Virus record (IMG/VR): IMGVR_UViG_3300010885_005689
Span: 1 to 29,015 of that record
DNA: 29,015 nucleotides
Reading direction: 5' to 3' (one strand)
Source: a virus
Shown one piece after another: positions 7,810-15,209 of this stretch (within the stretch, counting starts at the first letter, position 1; each line of letters opens with the position of its first letter). Both the position numbers and the translations under genes were made by a program. The notes below the pieces were generated by a model. That model had not been told where the DNA came from. It saw nothing but the letters and a program-made list of their open reading frames with translations, and searched no databases.

Positions 7810-8778
7810 ATGAGTAAAACAGGCAAAATCTCTACGATAAAACGTGAGTACAACAGTTCACAGTTACAAACAATGGACAGTGGGTTAGCACAAAAAGGAA
7901 TGACAAGAATCCCTGGTACAGGTGTATTTAAATATCCTTATAAAGAGTTAGATGGTAAATATAGAACAGGACTAGATCCAGATGCTACATATATCAAAAG
8001 AATTCAAGATCCAATTGAAAAAGATTTAGAAATTGAAAGAGTAATAAATCTTAGAAAAAGACTTGAAGATGAATTAGGGGATATTGATTTAGGACCTCGT
8101 TCAAAGTTTTGGAACTATGGATTATCAACTTCTACAGATGATCAAACACACGTACAACCTGTAAAGTTATTAGATGGTGATAATTATTTTGATCTATCAG
8201 TACCTTTTCAAGAGATAGCCTTTTCATGGTTAAGAGTACATCCTACTATTGCTTCCTCACACCAAGCTTGGGAAAGAGGAGAATATCCAGCAGAAACACA
8301 ATTTTATATTGTTGATGATGAGATTGAAAATGCAGTGGTGTACAAGAAAAAACAATTGATCAACAAAGCTATTGTAATGTTTGATTCAATGAGTCCTGAT
8401 AAAAAACGTAAAGTTGCAAGACTTTTAGGATTACCAGTAACAGAAGACACTAAAGAGGAAGTTGTTTACAATCAAGTAGATAACACACTTAAACAAACAG
8501 AATTTAAAAATGGAAAATATTCAGGTTTAAATCCAGTTGAAGTGTTTAATAGATTTGCCAACATGAAAGAAGATTTACTTCATATACAAGATTTAATTAA
8601 ACAAGCTATTGCACATTCAGTTTATCGTATTAAACCAAATGGTAAAATTTACGAAGGTGAGTTTGAAATTGCTAAAGATGAATCTGATTTAATTAAATTC
8701 CTTGCTGATGATGATAACCAAGATGAGTTATTAATATTAGAAGGTAAATTAAAAACTAAAAAACTAGCTGCTATTTAG
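7810..8778 (+). CDS. Virion-associated protein, crAss-like, function unknown
   Basis: 322 soluble residues without signal peptide or membrane segment. The N-terminus is basic and Gln/Thr-rich, followed by a charged helical segment (about residues 66-92, KDLEIERVINLRKRLEDELG), a globular middle with LSVPFQEIAFSWLRVHPTIASS (about 130-151), a helical region about 175-275 and an acidic C-terminus. I recognise it as the type of protein that follows the capsid gene in crAss-like phages, where minor head, ring or connector proteins lie, but cannot name its role. The stop codon is inside the loop of a strong hairpin terminator, so the transcript from the capsid region probably ends largely here. Confidence 0.55.
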   Translation: MSKTGKISTIKREYNSSQLQTMDSGLAQKGMTRIPGTGVFKYPYKELDGKYRTGLDPDATYIKRIQDPIEKDLEIERVINLRKRLEDELGDIDLGPRSKFWNYGLSTSTDDQTHVQPVKLLDGDNYFDLSVPFQEIAFSWLRVHPTIASSHQAWERGEYPAETQFYIVDDEIENAVVYKKKQLINKAIVMFDSMSPDKKRKVARLLGLPVTEDTKEEVVYNQVDNTLKQTEFKNGKYSGLNPVEVFNRFANMKEDLLHIQDLIKQAIAHSVYRIKPNGKIYEGEFEIAKDESDLIKFLADDDNQDELLILEGKLKTKKLAAI

Positions 8779-8789
8779 TAGCTAGTTTT
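8760..8789 (+). terminator. Intrinsic terminator overlapping a stop codon
   Basis: A 13-bp stem with one G-U wobble (8760-8772 with 8777-8789) closes an ATTT loop; the right arm ends in TTTT. The TAG stop at 8776-8778 lies in the loop and arm. Only 17 nt separate it from the next ATG and no promoter follows, so it may act as a partial terminator that lowers expression of downstream genes. Confidence 0.7.
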
Positions 8790-8805
8790 AAAAATATAAA
8801 AGCAT

Positions 8806-9537
8806 ATGATACCAGTAGATAGTTTATTATACAAGATTGATCAAAGATTGAATAAGCTATCAACTAATGAGCACCAACAAATTCAGTTAGAAGATAAGAT
8901 TTTAGCTTTGAATGAGGCTCAGATCAAGTTGATAAAACAAAAAGTTGATGGCATTAGTACTGCAAGTGGCCTAGGGATGGATGCATTTAAAAAACGTTAT
9001 GAAGACTTACAAAGTCTTGTAATGAATTATAATCATCAACCATTAACATTAACACTTAAAGATGCTGATTTAAACCAATGGGCTGCTAATGTTCATATAC
9101 TTGAACCAAAATATATGTTTTATATAGATTCATATATATTAGCAGACAAAGGAAGATGTAAAGATAGAAAGATTTGGATTAATCGAGATCTTGCTAAACA
9201 TGGTGATTTACAGTTTATATTAAACAATGATCATTATAAACCTTCATTTGAATATCAAGAAACATTTAACTTTCTTGCATCCGATGAAATATCTGTATTC
9301 ACAGATGGAACATTTACTCCTAATAATATACAGATAATGTATATGCGTTATCCTGATTATATAAATAAAGAAGGATATATAATGTTAGATGGCACTCCAT
9401 CATTTGATCAAAATTGTGAACTCCAAGTATATCTAGAAGATGAACTATTAGATTTAACAGTTCAAAATTTAGCAATGTATACAGAGAATCAATCTGCTGT
9501 TCAAAGTGCACAATATAGAATACAAACAAATGAATAA
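8806..9537 (+). CDS. Probable connector or ring protein, crAss-like
   Basis: 243 residues. The N-terminal 65 residues are a long amphipathic helix or coiled coil rich in Gln, Lys and Leu (IDQRLNKLSTNEHQQIQLED and on). The rest is mixed alpha/beta with conserved-looking aromatic stretches (LEPKYMFYIDSY about 104-115, QIMYMRYPDYINKEGYIMLD about 176-195). Such short proteins between capsid and tail genes in crAss-like phages often make up the portal-adjacent rings; assignment to one ring is not possible here. It begins 28 nt after the previous stop, just behind a terminator hairpin, in the context GCATATG. An alternative is a head-completion protein. Confidence 0.5.
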   Translation: MIPVDSLLYKIDQRLNKLSTNEHQQIQLEDKILALNEAQIKLIKQKVDGISTASGLGMDAFKKRYEDLQSLVMNYNHQPLTLTLKDADLNQWAANVHILEPKYMFYIDSYILADKGRCKDRKIWINRDLAKHGDLQFILNNDHYKPSFEYQETFNFLASDEISVFTDGTFTPNNIQIMYMRYPDYINKEGYIMLDGTPSFDQNCELQVYLEDELLDLTVQNLAMYTENQSAVQSAQYRIQTNE

Positions 9538-9565
9538 ACTTTATTAACATTTAAAATAAATAAAA

Positions 9566-10738
9566 ATGGCTGATTTTTCATTAACCACGTTATTCGTGGT
9601 TCCAGTAGGGCAAACAACTGTCCCTAGCTCTGGCTCAACACAAGACCTGACTGCAGGTACTGTGGGAATCTTTAGAAGCGATTACTCTGTAGCTACTGCT
9701 AGTGGAGGTAATGCAATTGCTGATAAACCTTACTTCTATGTAGCACAAGGAAGAGTAAATACTTATCTACAAGGATCTAAAAGATCTGACAAGATATCAG
9801 GTAAAAACAATGCTGGTACAGGTAGTAACGTAACTGAATGGTACAAAATTACTGGTTGCCCAACTGCTGCTAACCAAGTTACTGATGTTACTGATTTCAC
9901 TGTACAATGTGGAGAAAGTATATCTTTAACTTTACGTGCTAGTTCTTCTTACATTAATACATTGTATTTTAATGGTTTCACTCGTTCAGTAACTGTACAA
10001 GCTCCTTGTTGTAACTGTAGCGATAATCCATGCGATGATGTAAGTGATAATACAATAATCAATTTATTGATTGCTAAATTAACTGCTAAAGCTCCTGGTA
10101 TCAATCCTGATAACATTAACTTTAACACATTCTGGACATTTGAAAATGTAGGTGGTACAATTTTACGTATTACAGGAAAACCATTAACTAAATATGGTCA
10201 ACCATGTGATATTGCTGCATTCCCTTTTGAATATGATAGAATGAGCTTTAGAACATTTGTATATGCTGGTCCAGCTACTACTGCTGACTTTATTGTTGCT
10301 GACAATTGTAACTTAGTTGCTAATCCTGTTATCACTCAACGTGCTTCTTATGCTACTGGTACATCTGCAGAAATTGCTCAATTAGAGAAAAACTTCTATA
10401 GCTACCAAGCTGGTTACTTAAAACATTTATATAGAATGAATGGATATAATGAGAACTTTGAAACTTGGGTTTCTGATGGTACTTTTTATAATACATTTTA
10501 TATTAAATTCAATGAGTATAACAGATCTGAGTATCAATGGGGTGATTACATTATGGAAGATTCTACAGTAATTCTTGCTATCCCACAAACAGGTGGTGCA
10601 CTTACTTCTGGATTTGAAACCATTTTGACTGCTGCTTTAGGAACTGCTGTAAGTAACAATGCTTGTATCACTACAACAACTACTACTTCAAGTGCTCCTG
10701 CTAGTACAACAACAACAACTACTACTAGAATTCCTTAA
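9566..10738 (+). CDS. Virion structural protein with C-terminal poly-Thr tag
   Basis: 390 residues, no signal peptide. Most of the protein is Gly/Thr/Asn-rich and beta-prone, starting MADFSLTTLFVVPVG, with a Cys cluster at about residues 149-156 (CCNCSDNPC). A second, more aromatic half (about 275-355) has the pattern EYNRSEYQWGDYIMEDSTV. The C-terminus has six Thr, a Ser/Ala/Pro spacer and then exactly seven Thr followed by RIP. The codons are well chosen and a strong terminator follows, suggesting an abundant virion protein such as a decoration, tube or ring protein; I cannot choose. The start context is AAATAAAAATGG, which recurs before several genes here and fits Bacteroidota initiation without Shine-Dalgarno pairing. 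Confidence 0.55.
   Translation: MADFSLTTLFVVPVGQTTVPSSGSTQDLTAGTVGIFRSDYSVATASGGNAIADKPYFYVAQGRVNTYLQGSKRSDKISGKNNAGTGSNVTEWYKITGCPTAANQVTDVTDFTVQCGESISLTLRASSSYINTLYFNGFTRSVTVQAPCCNCSDNPCDDVSDNTIINLLIAKLTAKAPGINPDNINFNTFWTFENVGGTILRITGKPLTKYGQPCDIAAFPFEYDRMSFRTFVYAGPATTADFIVADNCNLVANPVITQRASYATGTSAEIAQLEKNFYSYQAGYLKHLYRMNGYNENFETWVSDGTFYNTFYIKFNEYNRSEYQWGDYIMEDSTVILAIPQTGGALTSGFETILTAALGTAVSNNACITTTTTTSSAPASTTTTTTTRIP
10670..10726 (+). repeat. Poly-threonine codon tracts (6 and 7 Thr)
   Basis: Six Thr codons (10670-10687), a Ser/Ala/Pro spacer and seven Thr codons (10706-10726) near the gene's end. ACA and ACT are mixed, so the tract is not a pure DNA repeat. Confidence 0.85.
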
Positions 10739-10767
10739 GAATTAACAACTAGTAATTAATAATAACC

Positions 10768-10817
10768 TATGCCAGGGGAAAGAGGATAAATCTCATATTC
10801 CTCTGGCATATTTATTT
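10768..10817 (+). terminator. Strong intrinsic terminator
   Basis: A 13-bp stem with one G-U (10768-10780 with 10798-10810) has a 17-nt loop that can form an inner GAG/CTC pair, and is followed by TTTATTT. It ends the transcript of the abundant-looking gene upstream. The next ATG is at 10826, with no promoter between, so downstream expression must rely on read-through. Confidence 0.8.
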
Positions 10818-10825
10818 AAACAAAC

Positions 10826-11389
10826 ATGGCAAACTTACAATTAGATATACTAGTAGTACCTACTTACGATGTTAATACTCTTGGGGTTGCAGATGCTTCT
10901 GTATATCCTACTAATCCTCCAGTGGTATCTGTACCATCTATTGAGATTGATATACCTGGATTTGGTATTAAAATATTACCATTTGTTCCTAATCAATTAA
11001 ATGTATTTACATCTTCTATTTTAGGAATTACAGAACCTGGTTGTAATCAACCTCTTCCTGATGGAGTGTATAGATTAAAATATTCTGTTGCCCCTGCATA
11101 TTTAAATTATGTAGAAAAAACAATATTACGTGTTGATAGACTTCAAGAGAAGTTTGACAATGCGTTTTTACAATTAAATATGATGGAGTGTGATAGAGCA
11201 CTTAAAACACAATCTAGTGTACAATTAAATACAATTAACTTTTTTATTCAAGGAGCTATTGCTGCAGCTAATAACTGCGCAGAATATGAATCTAATACAT
11301 TATATGCTCAAGCAAATAATATGTTAGATGGTTTTTTAAAATCTAACTGTGGTTGTTCAGGTAATAACTACCAAATAAACTTTTATTAA
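10826..11389 (+). CDS. Structural protein of adaptor type, function unknown
   Basis: 187 residues. The N-terminal 90 residues are beta-prone and rich in Pro and Val (PPVVSVPSIEIDIPGFGIKI), ending in the compact GVYRLKYSVAP. The C-terminal half (about 95-170) is helical with VDRLQEKFDNAFLQLNMMECDRALK, then a Cys/Gly motif NCGCSG near the end. A beta head plus helical stalk ending in Cys suggests a virion adaptor between tail and fibre. This is inference from composition and from its place before the Cys-rich microprotein and the fibre genes; no known family was recognised. It is separated by only 2 nt from the 31-codon gene, so the two are translated together. Confidence 0.45.
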   Translation: MANLQLDILVVPTYDVNTLGVADASVYPTNPPVVSVPSIEIDIPGFGIKILPFVPNQLNVFTSSILGITEPGCNQPLPDGVYRLKYSVAPAYLNYVEKTILRVDRLQEKFDNAFLQLNMMECDRALKTQSSVQLNTINFFIQGAIAAANNCAEYESNTLYAQANNMLDGFLKSNCGCSGNNYQINFY

Positions 11390-11391
11390 TT

Positions 11392-11487
11392 ATGGTACAA
11401 TGTTCAAATTGCGAAGCTAAAGTGGGGTGCGGATGTCAATTAACCAATGGGTTATGTGGACAATGCGCAGCTAAAGTGAATAAATAA
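11392..11487 (+). CDS. 31-residue Cys-rich zinc-ribbon-like microprotein
   Basis: The short frame reads MVQCSNCEAKVGCGCQ and ends CGQCAAKVNK. Its six Cys are arranged as C4-x2-C7, C13-x-C15 and C22-x2-C25, a pattern fitting one tetrahedral zinc site plus two extra Cys. It starts 2 nt after the preceding stop and ends 11 nt before the next ATG, so the spacing is that of a real operon gene. Its first residues resemble the N-terminus of the collar protein at 12103 (MSNCTNCFNGC), hinting at a shared Cys-rich docking knuckle. A role in tail or fibre assembly is inferred only from context. Confidence 0.6.
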   Translation: MVQCSNCEAKVGCGCQLTNGLCGQCAAKVNK

Positions 11488-11498
11488 AAATAGATATT

Positions 11499-12083
11499 AT
11501 GTTATCACCAAGATTAACTAATTGCCCAGAATGTGCTAACATTCCTTTTTTACTTAAAAAAATAGATTGCAAGTTAGCGGAGCTTGGTAATAATTTGTAT
11601 AACAATATTTCATATATGTTAAACAAACCAATCCCTACTGATGATATAATTCAATTAATAGGGTATAGAAGAATATTACAATATAAATATATAAACCCAA
11701 ACTACGCTCATAGATATACAATAAATATGATTGCTAGCAGAGTGATACGTCTTACAGTGGGATGTGTTAGTAAATGTAATACTCCAGAACCTTGTTTAGA
11801 GGTTCCTTGTAATATTACAATAGTTCCTAACACAACAACTACTACCACTACTTTATTTAGTACTAATTATACTGTAGCAGGATGTGAAAGAATGGAATAT
11901 GATGTTATAACATATAATGGTAATGATATATTACCTACAGGTACTATTGTTAGTAATAATACACCTGAATGTTTTTTTATAACTAATGTAACTACTGATC
12001 CTGCAACTGTAAACTTTGTTGAAACTGTATGGCCTATTCCTAATGACTGTCAACCTTGTATAGATTCTCATATAATACCTTAA
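11499..12083 (+). CDS. Two-domain structural protein with internal poly-Thr linker
   Basis: 194 residues. The N-terminal domain (1-110) starts MLSPRLTNCPECANIPF, is mainly helical, contains LIGYRRILQYKYINPNYAHRY and ends in a Cys cluster (CVSKCNTPEPCLEVPC). A stretch of exactly seven Thr (nt 11832-11852) then joins a small beta-prone, Cys-bracketed domain (about 119-194). The N-terminal part looks like a conserved crAss-like adaptor; the C-terminal part looks like an added module of the type seen in the fibre proteins at 13242. Because the linker equals the C-terminal tags of neighbouring proteins in length, this may be a former tagged C-terminus to which a module was later fused. Function unknown; association with tail fibres is inferred from neighbours. 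Confidence 0.5.
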   Translation: MLSPRLTNCPECANIPFLLKKIDCKLAELGNNLYNNISYMLNKPIPTDDIIQLIGYRRILQYKYINPNYAHRYTINMIASRVIRLTVGCVSKCNTPEPCLEVPCNITIVPNTTTTTTTLFSTNYTVAGCERMEYDVITYNGNDILPTGTIVSNNTPECFFITNVTTDPATVNFVETVWPIPNDCQPCIDSHIIP

Positions 12084-12102
12084 ACTTTTTAAAATAAAAA
12101 CT

Positions 12103-13227
12103 ATGTCCAATTGCACAAATTGTTTTAACGGATGTACAGAGATTGTCTCTGACAGATGTGTTAGATATACAGGAATAGATGTTCCTGCACTAGGAATCAC
12201 TACAGGAGATACTTTATCTTCCGTAGAAAGTTCAATAGTAAATTTTCTTGTACCAGTATTAACAGGTGTAGGGATTAAACCAATTATAGATGATACTATT
12301 ATTTGTAATCTTGTAAGAAGTAATCTTCCTACATGTACAACATATACAGGATTTACATTAAATGATGTGTTATCAGCTATTATAAAATCTATTTGTGATC
12401 TTCAAGAACAAGTAGATGTGATAGATGCTACACTCGTTACTATTAATGCCACTCTTACTACATTAAATGCTGATTATACATTACCAATAGGACCTGCACC
12501 AGATTATACACCATGTTTAACAGGTGTTACAGCTTCTTCAGATACACATGCTATTTTACAAGCTGTAATAAATAAACTTTGTGGTTTAGTTACTAGTCTT
12601 CCTCATACATATGTAGCTATTGCAGATATTGATATATTTATACAAGATTATTTAAATAGTACAACTAATAGTCTTATTAGTAATAAAATGGTTCCTTATA
12701 CTGTAGTTCCTTATTTTGGACCTATAACATTTTTTAATTCTACAGGAGCTGGTACATTAAATTGGGATAGAATATTTTTATGTAATGGTAATAATGGAAC
12801 TCCTGATTTAAGAGGAAGAGCTCTTACAGGTGTTATTAATGGTGTTCCTGGTCCAACTATGAATGCTGCTGTTAACCCTTCTGCTAGTCCAGCTAATCCA
12901 AATTATAGTCTTTATGATGTTGCTGGTGCTAATCAAGTAACACTTACATCTACACAAATTCCTTTACATACACATGCTAATACTATTTCAGTAGTAGATC
13001 AAGGACATACTCACACTACATTTGCAGATGTAAAATATAATAGTCCTGGAGCAGGTTTAAAACTTGATACTCAACTTAATATTGCAGGAGGTACTAATAT
13101 TACTAGTTCTAGTACTGCAAATATAGTTGCTACAATAGATAATGTAGCTGGACCTGATGGAGGGGGATTACCTCATCCAAATATTCAACCAGTAATGGCT
13201 TGTTACTATATTCAATACAGACCTTAA
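12103..13227 (+). CDS. Tail fibre protein with phage tail-collar domain
   Basis: 374 residues. The N-terminus is Cys-rich (MSNCTNCFNGC), probably for attachment. A segment about 80-130 is helical and coiled-coil-like with many Thr/Ile/Leu (VDVIDATLVTINATLTTL). The C-terminal 175 residues match the tail-collar / microcystin-dependent family: NWDRIFLCNGNNGTPDLRGRAL, then the His pairs in IPLHTHANT and DQGHTHT (HxH motifs, which bind metal in T4 gp12-like proteins), and the family ending LPHPNIQPVMACYYIQYRP. The role would be host-surface binding by a trimeric short tail fibre. It carries no poly-Thr tag, unlike the genes around it. The call on the collar domain is firm; the receptor is unknown. 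Confidence 0.85.
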   Translation: MSNCTNCFNGCTEIVSDRCVRYTGIDVPALGITTGDTLSSVESSIVNFLVPVLTGVGIKPIIDDTIICNLVRSNLPTCTTYTGFTLNDVLSAIIKSICDLQEQVDVIDATLVTINATLTTLNADYTLPIGPAPDYTPCLTGVTASSDTHAILQAVINKLCGLVTSLPHTYVAIADIDIFIQDYLNSTTNSLISNKMVPYTVVPYFGPITFFNSTGAGTLNWDRIFLCNGNNGTPDLRGRALTGVINGVPGPTMNAAVNPSASPANPNYSLYDVAGANQVTLTSTQIPLHTHANTISVVDQGHTHTTFADVKYNSPGAGLKLDTQLNIAGGTNITSSSTANIVATIDNVAGPDGGGLPHPNIQPVMACYYIQYRP

Positions 13228-13241
13228 ATAAATAAATAAAA

Positions 13242-14483
13242 ATGGCATATCCATATTTAACAGTAAATCCTTGTTGTACAGATGTAATTTTAAATAGTCC
13301 TTGTGGAACTACTGACCCATGTTCTACTCATTTAACTATTTCTAGTACTATTGTTTATGATGGTCCTTTATTACCATGTATAGTAGCTGAACCATGTGAT
13401 ACACTTAATGTTATATTACAAAAAATTGATGAAATTATTTGTACATTACTTTCACAAATAAATACATTAAATAATCAAGTTACTAATATTAATAGTCAAT
13501 TAATAACTATTAATAATGATATAACTAATATATATAATGTATTAGATTATTGTTGTGTAACTACAACAACAACATCAGCTCCTCCTTGTGAAAATTTTTC
13601 ATTAAATAATACAGGAGTTACACCAGTAGCTATAATTATTACAAATTGTATAACACATGTAGAAGAAGCTATAGTATTGATGCCAGGAGCTACAAATATT
13701 TGTGTTGTAACAAATAGTCCTTTAGTTGTACCAGGTACAGTTATTGCAACACCAAATGGCCCTTGTGGTACTACTACAACTACTAGCACAAGCTCAACAA
13801 CTACTACTACTACTACAGCTATTCCATGTGAATGTTTAACTGCTATTAATGAAGATAGTATATCTCACACAATATCTTATACAGATTGTTTTGGTGTTTT
13901 TCTTGAAAATGATATAGATATTCCTTCTTATGGAACTGTAAAATTTTGTGGATGTTGTGCATACTCAAATAGTCGTCTTGTAACAATTTCTATAGGAGAA
14001 AATTGCATAGATCAAATATGTCCAACTACAACCACAACTACTACAACTTGTAATCACCCTAATTTAATTACTAATGGTACATTTAATACTAATTTAAATG
14101 GGTGGAATTTAGATATAGTTCCTGATTGGCAATGGAGTTCTGCACATGGTGGAAGTGCACATTATATAGGAAGAGATGAGCTTGCAATTTTATCTCAAAA
14201 TACATTAACAATAGGAAATACATATGATGTAACATTTGATCTATGGTGTGATAATCCTACTAATATAATTAATGTATTAGCTGGAACAGCTATACATAGT
14301 ATAACAAATATATCAGGATATCAAAGTGTACATATAATAGTTACATGTATAGGTAATTCATTATTTGGTATTCAAGGTGATGATTCACAAGGAAATCCTT
14401 ATGATACAATATATATTAAAAATGTAAATGTAAGTATACATTGTCCTCAATTTACAACAACTACAAGTACAACATTACTATAA
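13242..14483 (+). CDS. Modular fibre/adhesin with poly-Thr linkers and CBM-like domain
   Basis: 413 residues in four modules separated by Thr tracts. Module 1 (1-105) is Cys-rich then coiled-coil-like (INTLNNQVTNINSQLITINN), paralogous to the next gene's product. Modules 2 and 3 (about 112-175 and 193-260) are small Cys-bracketed beta domains with a shared pattern (I-x2-TNC/YTDC near the middle). Module 4 (about 270-405) begins LITNGTFNTNLNGWN and has GNTYDVTFDLW and IKNVNVSIH, the pattern of jelly-roll carbohydrate-binding domains. The protein ends in TTTTSTT-LL. Thr tracts lie at nt 13560-13574, 13770-13817, 14025-14048 and 14454-14474. It probably binds glycans on the host surface. Binding specificity is unknown and the modular origin is inferred. 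Confidence 0.65.
   Translation: MAYPYLTVNPCCTDVILNSPCGTTDPCSTHLTISSTIVYDGPLLPCIVAEPCDTLNVILQKIDEIICTLLSQINTLNNQVTNINSQLITINNDITNIYNVLDYCCVTTTTTSAPPCENFSLNNTGVTPVAIIITNCITHVEEAIVLMPGATNICVVTNSPLVVPGTVIATPNGPCGTTTTTSTSSTTTTTTTAIPCECLTAINEDSISHTISYTDCFGVFLENDIDIPSYGTVKFCGCCAYSNSRLVTISIGENCIDQICPTTTTTTTTCNHPNLITNGTFNTNLNGWNLDIVPDWQWSSAHGGSAHYIGRDELAILSQNTLTIGNTYDVTFDLWCDNPTNIINVLAGTAIHSITNISGYQSVHIIVTCIGNSLFGIQGDDSQGNPYDTIYIKNVNVSIHCPQFTTTTSTTLL
13560..13574 (+). repeat. Poly-Thr linker tract (5 Thr)
   Basis: Five Thr codons (one ACT, four ACA) separate the coiled-coil module from the first Cys-bracketed domain. Confidence 0.8.
13770..13817 (+). repeat. Thr/Ser linker tract
   Basis: Sixteen codons, thirteen Thr and three Ser, in ACT/ACA/AGC/TCA mix; the longest linker of the window. 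Confidence 0.8.
14025..14048 (+). repeat. Poly-Thr linker tract (8 Thr)
   Basis: Eight Thr codons using ACA, ACT and ACC join the third small domain to the carbohydrate-binding-like domain. Confidence 0.8.
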
Positions 14484-14485
14484 AC

Positions 14486-14776
14486 ATGGCTAATTGTCCT
14501 CAAATAAATAATACAACAATAATAGGAACGAGTACTATCACATATGATGGTACTCCTCTTCCTTGTTCAAATGTACAGACATATGATGGATTAAATGATA
14601 TTCTTATAAAATTTGATAATATCATATGTAATATTCAACAATCCACTAATACGCTTATAAATGATATAACAAATATTACAGAAGATGTAATGCTTGTTAC
14701 AGAAGATATAATTAATATAAACAATCAATTAGGTGTATGTTGTCCTACAACTACCACCACTACAACATTAATATAA
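14486..14776 (+). CDS. Short fibre-stalk protein with C-terminal poly-Thr tag
   Basis: 96 residues. The correct start is ATG 14486, two bases after the previous stop; a longer frame from 14441 would overlap the preceding gene. The sequence MANCPQINNTTIIG is followed by STITYDGTPLPC and a helical, coiled-coil-like stretch (LNDILIKFDNIICNIQQ to INNQLGVCC), then exactly seven Thr and LI. It is a paralogue of module 1 of the protein upstream: STI-x-YDG-x2-LPC, LN-x-IL-x-K-x-D-x-IIC and a final CC before the Thr tract line up. It is thus a stalk ending where the upstream protein continues into adhesin modules. A trimeric coiled-coil role is inferred. Confidence 0.65.
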   Translation: MANCPQINNTTIIGTSTITYDGTPLPCSNVQTYDGLNDILIKFDNIICNIQQSTNTLINDITNITEDVMLVTEDIININNQLGVCCPTTTTTTTLI

Positions 14777-14787
14777 AAACTAAATCA

Positions 14788-15039
14788 ATGACAGTATTTA
14801 TAACATTAAGCACAGCAGGAGATAATGCAGGCCCATTTAATTTATATTCAAATATTGATGGATATACAACAGCATTTGAATCAGGAATAGATAAAACTTT
14901 ATTACTCGCAGGATATGCATCTTCATTAGTTCCTGATTATACAACAACTGTTAGAGTACTTTCTACTGGAGAGTGTACTAATTATATTGATTTACTTTTA
15001 TCAGGCACAACTACTACAACAACCACTAGTATAATATAA
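14788..15039 (+). CDS. Small 'NAGPFN' domain protein with C-terminal poly-Thr tag
   Basis: 83 residues from ATG 14788; upstream in-frame codons overlap the previous gene and are not used. The single beta-prone domain begins MTVFITLSTAGDNAGPFN, continues with LLLAGYASSLVPDYTTTVRVL and ends STGECTNYIDLLL, followed by seven Thr and SII. The same domain forms the N-terminus of the protein at 26240 (MTKVITIKLVKTGPNAGPFN, then LLIQGISYIV and TSIGKCN). No named family was recognised. In both places the gene just upstream ends in seven Thr, so domain and tag travel together. A strong terminator follows, ending the fibre operon. Confidence 0.65.
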   Translation: MTVFITLSTAGDNAGPFNLYSNIDGYTTAFESGIDKTLLLAGYASSLVPDYTTTVRVLSTGECTNYIDLLLSGTTTTTTTSII

Positions 15040-15040
15040 T

Positions 15041-15070
15041 AAACTTTTTTTTATTGGTTTTAAAAAGTTT
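15041..15070 (+). other. AT-rich inverted repeat after fibre operon
   Basis: AAACTTTTT (15041-15049) pairs with AAAAAGTTT (15062-15070). It stands 1 nt before the GC-richer terminator and may strengthen it or act on the opposite strand. Confidence 0.45.
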
Positions 15071-15071
15071 T

Positions 15072-15100
15072 CTCCTCAAGGTTATTCTTGGGGAGTTTTT
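15072..15100 (+). terminator. Intrinsic terminator ending the fibre operon
   Basis: A 9-bp stem with one G-U wobble (15072-15080 with 15087-15095) has a 6-nt loop and is followed by TTTTT then ATTTAT. It is the clearest terminator of the window and is followed by a promoter, so 15039-15210 is a transcription-unit boundary. Confidence 0.88.
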
Positions 15101-15148
15101 ATTTATAACTATTTTAATTATAAAGAATTACACCTCTAACTAAAATTA

Positions 15149-15181
15149 TTTGGAATATATAAAAACTATTGTTTATCTTTA
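15149..15181 (+). promoter_or_regulatory. Bacteroidota-type promoter before phosphoesterase gene
   Basis: TTTG at 15149-15152 and TATCTTTA at 15174-15181 are 21 nt apart and match TTTG/TAnnTTTG with seven of eight bases in the second box. It lies between the terminator and ATG 15210 and would drive the phosphoesterase and following genes. Confidence 0.6.
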
Positions 15182-15209
15182 CGATATTTTTTAACTAACG
15201 TACATAAAT

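Noticed and set aside
13547-13789. Minus-strand frame with runs of Val
   Set aside because: It is the antisense of poly-Thr tracts, lies fully inside a convincing + strand gene and has no start context of its own. The same holds for 25992-26234.
14441-14485. Earlier start for the 96-residue stalk protein
   Set aside because: It would overlap the Thr tag of the preceding gene; ATG 14486 gives the paralogous N-terminus and normal spacing. The same reasoning rejects 14737 in favour of 14788.
12103-15039. Diversity-generating retroelement target in fibre genes
   Set aside because: No reverse transcriptase, template repeat or Asn-rich variable/template pair was seen in the window.
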